Counted from the first letter of the stretch, positions 32,764 to 44,661 are shown. The stretch is 64,000 bases of DNA from Cercophora sp. LCS_1 (GCA_036250225.1 JAPZLL010000059.1:1-64000), one strand, 5' to 3'. Program-made: numbers and translations. Notes: generated by a model not told the origin, from the letters alone.

Positions 32764-35076
32764 TCACCCCAAAACAACACTCCTCCACGACGGCCCAAGC
32801 CTGGTCCACGCAAACAAATCCACAACCCCAACCGCACGGCGATACAGCACGCCATCCTTGTGATCCGTTACAAGCACATACAATGCAAGTTGAAACGCCC
32901 TCCCCGTTGCCGGATCACACCAAACAGGATGCTCCCGTTCCTTCACCTTCGCCTCACCCGCACCAACCACCACAATCCCATACTTTCTCCCAACATCAAA
33001 TGTCTTAGCCCACTCCCTGTCCATCATCATTGTCTGTCCCACAAACCCAACATTCTCGTCAACAACGTCAAAGCACACTGGCCCGGAGCCACCATCATCG
33101 TTGAGCCGCAGGTTGAGCAGGATGCAAGTCGTTGTAAAGACCAAGGATCCCGGCATGGTCTCCCCCTTTGCCCTGGCCTCGGGCGTGATATCCATATGCC
33201 CCATCATCTCCCACGGGTTATGGCAGCACCGCTCCCACGAATTGGCCACCATAGCGGCATGCACATCGTCAGGCCTCTCCTCCAATCTGTCCCGGAGATC
33301 ATACTGATGCGCCTCATACTCTTCATCCCACATGTCTTGGCTGGTAAACCACCACCTGCCCTCCTCCAACCTCCGGACTACCTTCCCATCGCTGTACCAA
33401 AACGTCACCAGACTCCCTACCTCAGGGCCATACCAGCTCCAAAACGCATCCATCGCTCCCCTCCTCACACCCTCTCCGTTACCCTCTCCCATCCCATAGT
33501 CCACTCGTCCGTCCCACCCCGCCCAACTCCAACTCGGAAAGCCCAACTTCTCCTCCCAACCGCCCTTACACAACCCCCTCCACAACAACCCCTGCATCAA
33601 CCATCTCTCGGGCAACCCTCCAACCAGCCCGGTCTCCAACCTCTTCCCAAGCACACTTCCAACCCCCATAAACGCATTAAGCCGATCACTCCTAAAGCTC
33701 AGCTTCCTCTCCGAATACGGTCCCACAAGCGTCGCATAACTCCTAAAATTCTCGGTCAAATACACACCCACCTCGCCCTCCTCATTCGGCACCTCCTCTT
33801 CCTCACCAACCGTCTCCCAAGCCCGAGCATCGAATTCCCAAAACGAGCCCCGATAACAGCTCAACCACGCCCGTTCCCCATCCACAAACACCATCCTTCT
33901 CGACAGTTTTCGTTCCTGAAACGTCCAGCCCCGCGTATTCCACACCGACTTATCAATCGCCCATCCCGCAACCGGCGCGTTAGCCTCGCCAAAGACCGCA
34001 TCCAGCGTACCGTCCCATAGTCCATGCGGTACAACATCCCGTGGCCTAGACGTCCCAGGGAGACCGGGCACGGTAGACAAATCGACAATGGTGAACAGCG
34101 CGGTGTGGTAGATGGAATCCATGGCGTTGATCTGGTCTAGCTTGGAGACGGGATCGTCTTGGATGATGCAGAGCTGGTCGACCCAGAGGTGGCGGTGGCC
34201 TAGGGAGCGACAGAGGTGGATTGCGTCTGCGATGACGGGTGGTAGGTTAGTTGGGTTGAGGGAGTTTGGCTGGGAGAGGCGGGTGACGTTTGACAGCACT
34301 AGCTGGAGGTTTTGTGCCGGCGAGGTGGCGGCGCCAGCCCAGCAGTAGGAGAGGGCGATGTAGGGGACTGGCGTGGTGCAGAGGGTGATCGAGTTTGTTG
34401 TCGTGTCGATGAGACGTAAGCCGGGTGGCAGGGACATGGGGGCCGCGAAGGAGTTGCATTGTTTTGTGTGGTTGGCGCGGCAGTTGGTCAGCCATTTTGC
34501 GAGGTTGGGGAGGGAGAGCGTCGGTGGTGGGATCCAAGGTGTCACCTGGACAAGGTTGAACCGTGGGGTGGCGTATTGGAGGGTGAATTTTAGGACAATG
34601 GGTTTGTGTGTGCTGATGCCCCTTTCGACGGTGAGGATGGCGCCGGGGAGGAGACAGATCTCGGTCGTTGCATCTGAAGAACCGGAACTGTCCTTGCACG
34701 ACGGGTCGGCACGGCGCATGGCAAAGGGCCTCCATGGTCCAAATTTGAGGTTGGACGTGGCTTTGGTCTTGAGAGCGTACTGATGTAGCAAGTCTCCGAT
34801 GACGCGACAGAGAATGCATTGCTTGCGGGACTGGTACACCTTGATGTCTTGATACGCAAGGTCCTTCAGACCATGCGTCGGGTTGACCATCTTGATGCCC
34901 CGTCCAGATTGCGTAAACTGATACGGATCAAGCCAGACGTCTTCCTCCGGGTTCCGTTTCATTTTCTCGAGCCGGGTGCACTGAAGATGATGGGTGAGGT
35001 TGTTCCACGGCTGGCAGCTGCCGCAAAGCCGGGGATTGGGCTCAGGGGCCTTGCCACAATGATCGCAAATTGTCAT
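32764..35076 (-). CDS. HET-domain protein (first of two)
   Basis: Single-exon gene of 770 residues from ATG 35076 (MTICDHCG); the same frame extends to another ATG at 35280, but that leader looks untranslated. The N-terminus has a CxxC pair (CDHCG, LCGSC). The HET domain core is clear: VPYIALSYCWAG, IADAIHLCRSLGHRHLWVDQ, LCIIQDD, KLDQINAMDSIYHTALFTIV and TRGWTFQERKLSRRMVF. HET domains trigger cell death during allorecognition and are linked to STAND receptors. The C-terminal half has tryptophan-rich PSWSWAGWDG, usual in this family. The partner and the trigger are unknown. Confidence 0.88.
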   Translation of the reverse strand: MTICDHCGKAPEPNPRLCGSCQPWNNLTHHLQCTRLEKMKRNPEEDVWLDPYQFTQSGRGIKMVNPTHGLKDLAYQDIKVYQSRKQCILCRVIGDLLHQYALKTKATSNLKFGPWRPFAMRRADPSCKDSSGSSDATTEICLLPGAILTVERGISTHKPIVLKFTLQYATPRFNLVQVTPWIPPPTLSLPNLAKWLTNCRANHTKQCNSFAAPMSLPPGLRLIDTTTNSITLCTTPVPYIALSYCWAGAATSPAQNLQLVLSNVTRLSQPNSLNPTNLPPVIADAIHLCRSLGHRHLWVDQLCIIQDDPVSKLDQINAMDSIYHTALFTIVDLSTVPGLPGTSRPRDVVPHGLWDGTLDAVFGEANAPVAGWAIDKSVWNTRGWTFQERKLSRRMVFVDGERAWLSCYRGSFWEFDARAWETVGEEEEVPNEEGEVGVYLTENFRSYATLVGPYSERKLSFRSDRLNAFMGVGSVLGKRLETGLVGGLPERWLMQGLLWRGLCKGGWEEKLGFPSWSWAGWDGRVDYGMGEGNGEGVRRGAMDAFWSWYGPEVGSLVTFWYSDGKVVRRLEEGRWWFTSQDMWDEEYEAHQYDLRDRLEERPDDVHAAMVANSWERCCHNPWEMMGHMDITPEARAKGETMPGSLVFTTTCILLNLRLNDDGGSGPVCFDVVDENVGFVGQTMMMDREWAKTFDVGRKYGIVVVGAGEAKVKEREHPVWCDPATGRAFQLALYVLVTDHKDGVLYRRAVGVVDLFAWTRLGPSWRSVVLG

Positions 35077-35494
35077 CGTACCGGCGCCGATGTGGATGTT
35101 GGTTAAAAAGCGACAGGTTGGGACCGACTGAATGAAATGGTAATGAGGGGAAATACGAGTATTAAATCCCGCCCAACGTCGCTCCAACGCGATTGGGCGG
35201 CCTTCGGGTGCCGGCATCAAGACTCCGCTCACAGTCCCTGGATCCTTCACGTCCGGCCTTGGCAAGCGCCGAGCCGACATCGACAACTTTGTCGCATATT
35301 GTCACAGCACCATTCACTTGAGGGATTGATCACGAAAAAGTGATGGCTATGGGCCAGTAGATACATATATCTATCTCTGACATGGGCTTACTACTGAAGT
35401 ATTATGCAGGCTAAAAAACGTGAAGATACCCTGTTATGTTAAAATCTTGTGGTTCTTCGGGCCAGCAAAATGATGGGAGAAAATGTAGAAAGCC
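35077..35494. other. Promoter side of the HET gene
   Basis: It holds the likely 5' leader of the HET gene and the 3' side of the next minus-strand gene. An upstream in-frame ATG lies at 35280. Confidence 0.4.
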
Positions 35495-36739
35495 TCAACA
35501 GCCGTTGGTCTCGTCCCACTGGACTTGAACATGCCATTTCTCGAAGAAATCGCGTCGACCGGACGTCCAAATGCCACGCTCGTCCTTGCACGCCTCATCG
35601 ATCCAGTATGCGGCCATCCCTACCCAGTGCCAACGCTCGATATCATATGGCTCGCTGTGCTGCAGGTCCACCTGAGTTAGCGATGCTCTCTTCCATTCGG
35701 TCTCACTCACGTCGTTGCAAAGCCATATGGCCGACTTGTACGAGCAGCTGACGCGACTGCACGTCTTCTTTTCGAGGTGGGGCTTATCATGATCCTTGTC
35801 CAACCCCAGAAGATACATGACGCCTTGAAAGATGCGCTGGTAGTAGCACGCCGTGTAGGGGGCGCCGCATTTGTGGCTTTTCGGATTGTAGTCGCCGGGG
35901 ATAGTCATGCTGGAATTAAGGGGAACATTGGTGCTGTTATTGAGAGGCTGGAAGAGCATGGAACTGTTACTTCGAGCGATGAGCTCTGCCCCATAGTCGG
36001 GATTGATCTTGTTCATTGCGGCGACGCCCTGTTGGATGGTACCCTGGAAACGGCGGCAATCCCTATGGTCGAAATAAGGACAGAGGGACCAGGTGTAATC
36101 GACGATCTCATAACCCTCAAGGGAGTTATTCAGGGCGGCGTGGCTTGCAACATGGTCTACCGGCACCTATTGCGCAAGCGGTTAGCGCCGGCAAATAGAA
36201 GCGTGATCCCAAGTGTGAATGAGACCAACTAAGGCCAGTACAACGCAGCGCAAGACAATGGAGCTTACTGCCGCAACGTTCCGCGCAACAACGGAGATCG
36301 CAATGAACAGGTCGCACAGGAGCATGATGGTAATCGCCGCGACGCAATCTGTTGGCTGGTTCCGGGTGCAAAGGCGCGATCGAGCACTCGTTTTGGCAAC
36401 GACCGCCGTGGAAATAGGGGTGGTGGCGAGATCTTCTAGGTTGAGGAGCGGGATGAAAAGGTTGAAGAATGCAGATGGAAGAGTTCAGCCCTATCTGAAG
36501 TTCGACAGGGCCACGAAAAAATCGCATCAGTCACGAGAATCCAAACTTGGGATGGCAGGCGCAATGTGTGACCCCCCCACATCAGGGGACCTTGATGAGC
36601 TGCAAATCGTCCCGTATACCCACACAGCCCAGGTGATTGCCCAGATCGCGGCTTCCTCATCTAAACAGTCTTATCCGGGGTACTGACCGGCGTCTGTAAT
36701 CGTCGCAATACTTTGATCAACTCCAATAAGTCCACTCAT
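35495..36739 (-). CDS. Membrane protein of unknown family (possibly broken near its 5' end)
   Basis: The last exon (35495-36166) encodes about 220 residues with many cysteines (SLCPYFDHRDCRRF, HKCGAPYTACYYQRI, KTCSRVSCSYKS), probably extracellular. Intron 36167-36229 has an acceptor AATAG and a GCTAAC branch. The preceding exon encodes membrane helices (IMLLCDLFIAISVVA and SSIVLRCVVLAL). Farther up, EEAAIWAITWAVWVYGTIC is another membrane segment, in frame with MSGLIGVDQSIATI from ATG 36739, but a TAA at 36671-36673 lies between them. At least one more intron is needed near 36470-36600. I recognise no family. The stop may mark a pseudogene or an unresolved splice. Confidence 0.45.
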
Positions 36740-37582
36740 CTTCTTCTGAGGCGCTTCCGTGGTAATAACAGCTCGCCCACGACAGAAATCATTGGTAGGG
36801 AGTAAGGCTTCCCAGCCAGAGGCACTATGTATGAACCCTTCGACCAGAATCCGCGTTCGGAACACACCACTTTCATCTCATTGAAGAGTTCGAATGACTT
36901 CCAACAAGTACCCAAGTCCCTAGTTAGTGTGGTTTTCAGACGATTTCTGAGAGGCCAAGGACCCTTTGTAAAGGCCACAACAACATTCCATCCCGAGACT
37001 GAGCCGGACAGCCCAAGTGCCCCCATCGTGGAAGGTTGGAACATCAATTGCCGGACGCCCCAGCTGATGGACAACGTTTGTTCTTAAGCTGGCCGGAGCG
37101 TATTGAACGATCTCAACGTTGGGCACTGCATCCGGCGAATGGCCTCGGGAAGGCGTGGGGCACCTCACCTGCCCTGATTGGCGACTATCGTCTTAGAAGC
37201 TTGATTCACTCTGACGAACCTGTATGGTCGACAACTTGCCACTTCCAAGATTTCGACATGTTTGCTTCGACCCAGTTGGGCCCTCGACGAGCCGTTGCTT
37301 CGCAATCTTTTGCGGCCCATTTAGATCACTTTGTCGGCGAATGCTATGGGCTGGAATTCGGATCGACGATCGTGGACGCACCTGCCGGGGCCTAGACCGC
37401 GGACGCGGGTGGAGATGTCTCAACCTCCTTGTCCAGATTAGTCCACGTTTGGAAATGACGATGCCATTCCCCTCGGAAAGGTCCGAGGGAAGGTGCTCAC
37501 GACCTGCAAAAAGCGAAATAACCGCTCTCGACCCAACTCCTCGCCGTCGTCTTCGGCAAGGCATTCCGCGTCCATCATCACA
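36740..37582. other. No confident gene
   Basis: Divergent interval between the membrane protein and the next plus-strand gene. Plus-strand open frames at 36827-37087 and 37036-37395 overlap in different frames and have no recognisable domain. They could be a decayed gene. Confidence 0.35.
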
Positions 37583-38295
37583 ATGGGCTACGATCCGCTC
37601 GCCGTCATCGGCTTCTCCACCTCGATCCTTGCAATCGTCTCATGCATATTTACTGTCATCACTTTGTCGCGGGAATGGCGTCGGCGAACCGACTTTGCGC
37701 GCGACGTCATCAACGTGCACCGGCGCGAGATCGGGGTGCTCGGTCACATCCTCGACGACTGCCGGCGCATCATCACGGCGTCTGTCAACGTCCCCGAGTC
37801 CATCTATGAAGCGCTGCAGATGTGCGAACAGCGCCAGTTTGACCTGCAGAAACTCATGTCACTGCCTGTCCTGAACCCAAACAACAAGAGCACGTGGCTG
37901 TCGATCAACCTCCGGCTGCCGCTACTGCAAAAGGACCTCAAACGACGATACGAGATGTTTAAGGACGATATTATTTTGCTGAGGACACTCTGTTCCGAGT
38001 GAGACGCCTCCATCAGGTCTGGCTTGTGGGCATATCACTGACAGGTCACAGACTCCGAGCTCAACAGCAGCGTTTTGAGTTGACGTGCGTCCCGGCGCTG
38101 CAAAGTATCTCACACTTGCTTGCTGACTTGATGATTATTAGATCCGACATTGCCAGATTTATGGCCAGCTACGTCATTCCTCCCAGACACAGCACACCCC
38201 CGACGCCAACGACCATCTGCACACCCGACGATGTAACCGAAATGGAGCCCCTCCCACCGCCAAAACACCGGGACGTTAACGTTGAAATCGTATAA
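37583..38295 (+). CDS. Small protein with a HeLo-like/STAND-type N-terminal region
   Basis: Predicted 219 residues; exons 37583-37998 and 38052-38295, intron 53 bases (GTGAGA donor). The N-terminus has a hydrophobic helix (LAVIGFSTSILAIVSCIFTVI) followed by an all-helical region of about 130 residues (REIGVLGHILDDCRRIITAS, EALQMCEQRQFDLQKLM, LLQKDLKRRYEMFKDDIILL). This is the style of fungal N-terminal domains that precede STAND or HET genes and of HeLo-like domains. The second exon adds QQQRFELTCVPALQSISHLL and a proline-rich, disordered end. No PP, HRAM or sigma amyloid motif is visible. Assignment to a cell-death family is only suggested by composition and architecture. Confidence 0.55.
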
Positions 38296-39366
38296 TTCGT
38301 ACAGTCGGGACCCATCCGGATGGTAATACCACGACGAATGTACCCGGTGCCCAGACTCGGTGTGTCGGGTTTTGAGCCTGAGATCCGTCTGGGAACCAGT
38401 GCGGCGTCTGTCGGGCTTCAACAAAGGTTCACAAGCCAAGTAGGAAGCATTGGTACGGGCCGGTAGTTTTATCCAGTAGTTAGTGTAGTTATAGTAGCAT
38501 TACGGAGTAGACGCTTTAATACGGGACCTCACGGTACCATTCTTCAATTCCCGATTGGAGCGCTTGTGCGCAACTTTTTCCCAAGCTTTGATCTGCAGCG
38601 GGCGATCGAGGCCCACGTTTGTTTCTCGTCTACATGTACCCTAACCTTTGTTTCTCCACGAGCTGACTATGACGCTTTAGCGGGATGAAGTGCAGGATAC
38701 AGCCCGGCTTCAATGATGGTGTTCCAACTGCAGTCCCCAGTTATCCACGACCTTCGATCGATATTGCCCGCCGCCATCAAACTCTTCTGGCTTGAATGCG
38801 GGGATGACCTTCCGCTCTGTACCTGCATCATGCAGACAGGGTTGACAAGCACCCCTGGCTGATGTTACTTTCAACGGCCACTCGATATTAGCCGTCACGA
38901 ACACCACCCTTATACCCGGATACCGCCGAGGTTACCTTCCAATAAACACAACAGCTCCATCTTTCGCTCAACAAGCACATTGGAGCGCTTATACAAGCGG
39001 TTCTACGCGGAGAAACTCAACAACATCACCGACCTCACTCACACCACCTGCCGATCCTAACAGCCGGACAAACCCACCTCGATCAACCAAAACAATTTCA
39101 AGGACCCGAAGACCCGGGTCTTGGAATACGGCGCGTCTGTCCGGCGTCCGATCATCAACGATGCAGACAAATCACACCATACTCCATTTCCCATCACAGA
39201 GGAACGCGGATACGGATAATCTCCGTATGAGGAGAAATCACAATCCCCCACGGGCCCGACAACTTGGCACCTGATATTAAAAAGGGAAAACCCCAACATC
39301 ACCTCCAAATTCATCCCTCAGTAGGTCCCCCTCACCAACATCCCTCGTACAAGTCAGCCCGCAGCC
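38296..39366. other. No recognised gene
   Basis: Interval upstream of the arabinofuranosidase gene. Nothing protein-like. ATTAAAAAG at about 39276-39284 is a weak TATA-like site, roughly 85 bases before the ATG. Confidence 0.4.
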
Positions 39367-41528
39367 ATGGCTCTCCTCAAAGCCACAGCGCTCGCCCTGC
39401 TGGCAACAGCTGTTGCCGCCGCCAACAACACGGCAAACGTACTGACCGTCCACTCCGCCGGCGGCAATGTCTCCACACCCATCATGTACGGCCTGATGCA
39501 CGAGGACATCAACAACTCAGGCGACGGCGGCATCTACGCCGAGCTAATCACCAACCGCGCCTTTCAAGGCACTGAGCGCTTCCCGAGCAGTTTAGACGGA
39601 TGGTCTGCCGTGGGAGGCGCGCAGCTCGCGCTGAAGAATCTGACCAAGCCGCTGTCGAAAGCGTTGCCTACCTCCGTACAGGTTTCGGGGTCCAAGGGTG
39701 CGATTGGCCTTGCGAACTCGGGATACTGGGGGATCGACGTCAAGAAGCAGAAATACACTGGCTCGTTCTACGTCAAGGGCGCGTATGACGGCACCTTTAC
39801 CGCTTCGCTGCAGTCGGCCCTGGGCGAAAAGGAGGTGTTTGGGAGCGTGGAGATCGCATCGCAGAGTGTGGCGGGTGAATGGACGCAACATAACTTTACG
39901 CTTGTGCCGACCAAGGATGCGGCGAACAGCAACAATACGTTTTCGTTGACGTTTTCCGCCGCCGAGGTGAGCCTCCTTTTCCCCCTCCCCGCCCCCCTTG
40001 CTCCACGGTTTGCGTAAGAACTGACACACCCGGAAGACCAACACAACCCTCGACTTCAACCTCATCTCGCTCTTCCCGCCCACCTTCAAGAATCGCCCCA
40101 ACGGTCTCCGTCCTGATCTCGTCGAGGCCTTTGCCGCGCTGAAACCCAAGTTCCTCCGCTTCCCCGGCGGCAACATGCTCATGGGCAACACAATCGACAC
40201 GTACTGGAAATGGCACGAGACCCTCGGCCCGCTCAAAGACCGCCCCGGCATGGCCGGCACCTGGGAATACCAGCTGACCACCGGCCTCGGCATCGTCGAG
40301 TACATGGAATGGGCAACTGACCTAAACCTCGAAGTGATCGTCGGCGTCTGGGCAGGTCTGTCCCTCGATGGAGCCTACTACACCGAGTCCCAAACCACCG
40401 AGGCGATCCAATACGCCCTGGACGAGATCGAGTTCCTGACAGGCGACAAGTCGACCAAGTGGGGTAAGGTCAGGGCCGACCTGGGATACCCCGAGCCGTG
40501 GACGGTGAAATATGTCGAGATTGGAAACGAGGACTGGCTTGCCGGACGGCCGGCGGCGTATGAGGCGTACAAGAATTATCGGTTTCCGGCATTTTATAAG
40601 GCGTTTCAGCAAAAGTATCCGGATATTCAGATTATCGCGAGCCCGAGTGTTTTTGATAACATGACGATTCCGGCGGGCGCGGCGGGGGATTGGCATCCGT
40701 ATTTGACGCCGAATGGGATGGTGAATGCGTTTTCGAGGTTGGATCGGTTGTCGAGAGATAATTTGACGCTTATTGGTGAGTTTTTTTTTTCTTTTTCAAA
40801 AAGAGATGGTAGGGGGTGCGCTAATGAGGAGCAGGTGAGGCGGCAGTGACCCATCCGAATGGTGGGTTGGCGTGGGATGGGCCGTTGGCGTCGAACCCGT
40901 GGTGGGCTGGGTCAGTTGCTGAGGGCATCTTCTTGCTTGGCGCGGAGAGAAACGCCGACAAGGTGATTGGCGTCACGTATGCGCCGCTATTGAGGAATCT
41001 CAATCGGTGGCAGTGGGGCATGACGATAGTGCAGCATGCGGCGGATACCAAGTTGACAACGTATTCGACGAGTTGGTACATCTGGAAGGTTTGTTGGACA
41101 CTGCAGGCGATTGAGTGATGCGAGTGCTGACGTGGGAGCAGCTTCTGGGGGAACATCCCCTGAAGAACACACTGCCGGTGACCGCGACAACAGGAGGCAT
41201 CAATCCGCTGTACTGGGTTGCAGGCGAGAGCGAGAAAGGGACTTCCCTCTTCAAGGCGGCCGTGTATAACTCGACGGAGCCGGTGTCTGTCTCGGTCAAG
41301 TTTGAGGGGCAGGAAAAGAAAGGCGCCAAGGCGACCTTGACTGTGCTCACTGGCCCCAAGGATCCCTATGGCTTTAACAATCCTGCTACTGGCGAGAACG
41401 TGGTCAAGGAGAAGAAAGAGACAGTCTCAGCAGGCGAGGGCGGTGTGTATGAGTTCACCTTGCCGCAGCTGAGTGTCGCTGTTTTGGAGACCGAGAAATC
41501 GGGAGTAGGCAAGGGCAAGGGAAAGTGA
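39367..41528 (+). CDS. Secreted GH51 alpha-L-arabinofuranosidase
   Basis: Predicted 659 residues; exons 39367-39966, 40037-40775, 40835-41088 and 41142-41528 (introns of 70, 59 and 53 bases, all GT-AG with frame kept). The signal peptide is [19 protein letters not shown]. An N-terminal carbohydrate-binding-like beta domain (to about residue 200) precedes the TIM barrel. Family blocks are FGLMHEDI-like ([15 protein letters not shown]), [22 protein letters not shown] with acid/base Glu365, the probable nucleophile Glu448 in [31 protein letters not shown], and the C-terminal beta sandwich. It removes arabinofuranose from arabinan or arabinoxylan. The nucleophile codon is the second codon after intron 2. 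Confidence 0.92.
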
Positions 41529-42489
41529 AAGGGCGACGGAAGGAAAAAAAAAGGACTAACGGGGCTCGTGTATAACTAACACTTCGAAATAAAATGAAAT
41601 TGAAGTACCATCAGAGCAAACGGCGACCTAACACAAATAAACGCGAGAAAAAAGTGGCGGGAGGGAGGGAAGTGCTGCAGGTGGTGGTGCATCCGGCCCA
41701 AATGCAGCGCAGCGTTCCTCATGGTGAGGAAACAAACCGAAACGTAAGGAATGCGATAACAACAATCTGGCAGGGAAAGAAGGAAAGGATGCGACGATGC
41801 ACACGGGTCGCGTTGGGGGAGGGAAAAAAGGGTTTGGCCATTCTAGGCAGGCCTGGGAATGGGTGCAAAAATGCAACTTGCGTGTGCCAGGCCAAGGCGA
41901 CAACACAACATGGTACGCAGCCTCAGCACCCCTCAACACCCTCCAGGCAGGCGAACACCTGGGGGCCCCGATCACGGGCACCGAACCTGTAAAGCCTGTA
42001 ATGGCAACCTTGCAACATAAACCTGGGAAGAACCTGTGTCTCTGGCCTCTGCGGTGGGCGGTCATGCACCCCCGCGATGAAACTGTCTCGCACCGGACTC
42101 GAACTCTGGACGTCTTTCGCCGTTCTCTGGTGGTGGGGGTGGAGTCGACCTCCATCTCCCCTTGACTTGCACAACGCGAGTTGCGAGCTCGCCAGCCCAG
42201 TGAGAAACAGGTTCCGTCGGTTGGCTTTTATTGCTAGGGAGTGACGTTTGCTAGCTTGCTCCCTGTGTAAGATTGGTGCGCCGTTCGCGTTGTTGGCGTT
42301 GTCGGCGGGCTGTGGTTGGCTTGGCGTCGAGAATCAGGGGGCCGGTGTGGGGCGGCGTTGCCTGCCGGAGCCCGTTTGCAGAAGCGGTGACAGCCGGCAG
42401 AAAGCCGCCAATCCAAAATTTTGGGTCAATTGCAATGACGGAAGACTGCCGCAGTGCGCTTCAATGGCAGCGAACGGCCACCAGTCCCC
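41529..42489. other. No recognised gene
   Basis: 3' side of the arabinofuranosidase gene and leader of the Mtf1-like gene. The stretch 42084-42200 has weak tRNA-like words on the minus strand but does not fold as a tRNA. Confidence 0.45.
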
Positions 42490-44334
42490 ATGTTTCTCGC
42501 GCGCCATGTGCGAACCGTTTCACCGTTCGCTCCCAAGCGGAGCGCTTTTCGGACTATATGCCGCTGCTATGTCACCCGCCAGTCCCGCCAAACCGAGGGC
42601 GAGGACTATTGGCGTGCGCCATCCGAGGTAGCCCAGCGCCTTCGGGACACGGGCGTGTGGACGAGCAAAGCCCGAGGCTCGAAAAACAAACCCATCAGCT
42701 ACGACAAATACCGCGTCAACATCGCCGATAAGAAGCTCGTCGACGATGTCCTCGAGTACATGAAGCCGTCGCTGTTGCGCCATCAAGGATGCGACATTCT
42801 CGACATGTCGCCGGGCGCCGGCGTCTGGAGCCAGGGACTCCATGACCTTCTCCAGCCACGATCCCACATCATGATGGACCCCGACGCCGAATTGTACAAG
42901 CCCTTTCTCAAGCCGCTACTCGGAAAGCCGGGCGTCAAGCTGGTTGCCAAGAATGGCATCATCTGGAGGGATCTCAACCAGGTCCTCACCCCCGAGTTCT
43001 TCCCCCACCAGAGCGATCGAGGACCGCCGAGCAGCTCCGGCCCCCCGCAACAGCGCAACGATACCCTACTCGTCACGGCGAACCTTGTGTTGTGGCCTCG
43101 AAGGCGGTTCAAGATGTTTGACAGCATCTCGTTGATGGTCGTCTTCCAGCTGCTCTCTGCGATCCGCACAGCGGCGCTCTTTCACAAATACGGACTGGTA
43201 CGGATGTTGCTGTGGGTGCACTCCGAAGACGCCAGGATTGTGCTCCCGAACAGCGCAACCGGACGCCGACGGGCAGCGATCGAAGCCGAGTTGAACACAG
43301 AGTGGATGGAGGAGGTTTGCGGTCCCGATAACTCTGACGCCGGACGGTACGGGCAGCGAGACCCCATCTTCGACCTTTACACTAGCCAGAAACTCGTGGC
43401 CGACATGGCAGCGCGAGGCATTGTCATACCACCAGGCCGCGAGACCCAGCTCGTGCAGCGAGCACGCGCCTTGGGGGATGAGCCCCTCCTCCTCGGTGAA
43501 CACGGCACCCGCGCCCGGTTTCGGGGGTTGCAGGAATTAGAAGAGCTCATAGCGTTGGCCGAATCAGGAGGAGGACTCAACGAGAAGCTAGAGCTCCGCA
43601 GAAGGCGATTGCAGTACTACTACAACTGGAGGAAACGGCGCGACGAGGTGTCGATCAGCCTGATCAAGGAACGCGACGCCATCTCTCGGGTCTACCAGTC
43701 TCGCCACCTGGATGAAGCCAAGCGCATGGATGCCTCGTGGAATGACAAAATCGAGAGAATGACTCGAGATTTCCAACTCGACTTTGGCCTGATGCGCGAC
43801 AACCATGACCTATTCGCCCACAAGCCTCGGATCTTGAGCTGGGACCGGCGAACACGGGAGCCGCTGGTCATTTCCAACGACGAGATGTTCCCCAACGTGC
43901 CCTGCTCTCTTTTAGACATTCAGCCCAAGGCGCCACATCCACTGCTGCTCGAAAGAGGACCCAACAGCACACGCTCGGGCGACATGTGGGAGATGTTGAT
44001 GCGCGGGATGCAGGCTTATATCTCCTATCCCATCAGCAAAGCCCTGGATAAGGTCACGGCCGGGGCAGCTGATGGAGTTTTGCCGTATTGTCCGAGTATA
44101 TCTGACGCCAGCAAGGGCGGATGTTCCGTCAGCGGCTTTGGGGAACCATCGCCGCGGGTATTCAATGAGGAACAACTCATGGAGTTGCTAGATGCGTGGA
44201 TGCAGTGGCCGTTCAAGCCTACGTTGCACCAGCTGATTGGCAGCATGACTGAAGACGCATTGGGCGACGCTGGCGCTGAGCGAACAACCGGTAGGCAGGC
44301 ATCGGGTGCTAATGTTACGATGAGGGGCTTCTGA
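42490..44334 (+). CDS. Mitochondrial Mtf1-like transcription factor (rRNA dimethylase fold)
   Basis: Single-exon, 614 residues from ATG 42490. The N-terminus (MFLARHVRTVSPFAPKRSAF) is basic and amphipathic, as expected for mitochondrial import. The Rossmann methyltransferase-like fold shows ILDMSPGAGVWSQGL (a modified motif I), IMMDPDAELYKPFLKPLL, DTLLVTANLVLWPRR and MVVFQLLSAIRTAALFHKYG. This is the fungal Mtf1/mtTFB group that confers promoter specificity on mitochondrial RNA polymerase, related to the KsgA/Dim1 rRNA adenine dimethylases. A long C-terminal extension (from about residue 330) is charged and helical. The normal house-keeping character contrasts with the surrounding accessory genes. 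Confidence 0.82.
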   Translation: MFLARHVRTVSPFAPKRSAFRTICRCYVTRQSRQTEGEDYWRAPSEVAQRLRDTGVWTSKARGSKNKPISYDKYRVNIADKKLVDDVLEYMKPSLLRHQGCDILDMSPGAGVWSQGLHDLLQPRSHIMMDPDAELYKPFLKPLLGKPGVKLVAKNGIIWRDLNQVLTPEFFPHQSDRGPPSSSGPPQQRNDTLLVTANLVLWPRRRFKMFDSISLMVVFQLLSAIRTAALFHKYGLVRMLLWVHSEDARIVLPNSATGRRRAAIEAELNTEWMEEVCGPDNSDAGRYGQRDPIFDLYTSQKLVADMAARGIVIPPGRETQLVQRARALGDEPLLLGEHGTRARFRGLQELEELIALAESGGGLNEKLELRRRRLQYYYNWRKRRDEVSISLIKERDAISRVYQSRHLDEAKRMDASWNDKIERMTRDFQLDFGLMRDNHDLFAHKPRILSWDRRTREPLVISNDEMFPNVPCSLLDIQPKAPHPLLLERGPNSTRSGDMWEMLMRGMQAYISYPISKALDKVTAGAADGVLPYCPSISDASKGGCSVSGFGEPSPRVFNEEQLMELLDAWMQWPFKPTLHQLIGSMTEDALGDAGAERTTGRQASGANVTMRGF

Positions 44335-44661
44335 GCTGGCTGTGCGGTGGCCTGTGTGTAAGTATGCTGTATTTTTATTTGTATCTATTTGAGCATGCAC
44401 AGCGGGAGTTGGTGGGTTGGATCTGTTGGTCCCTGTTTTTGGAGATGGGTGTCCGGGGGGACGAAAAAGGGGTTTGGCGGCCGCAAACCTGGACCACCCA
44501 ACATCGAGCATCAGGTTGGGCCGTTTAATTTTGAGGATGCCACCACATTGGTGCCCTGTTATACCACCTCAAAATGTACATCATGACCTGCAATCTTGCT
44601 GCTCATTGTCGTTCAATCCGTGCAGTTCCCCAGATCCAGCAACCTCCCCGAAGTCATCACC
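44335..44661. other. Spacer before the recombinase relic
   Basis: It separates the Mtf1-like gene from decayed recombinase sequence. No element terminus or direct repeat was recognised. Confidence 0.35.

Noticed and set aside
42084..42200. Possible tRNA on the minus strand (words like a T-arm and a matching acceptor stem)
   Set aside because: The T-stem has mismatches with a TTCGAGT loop, the anticodon arm lacks U33 with a closed stem, and the total length does not fit. I do not call a tRNA.
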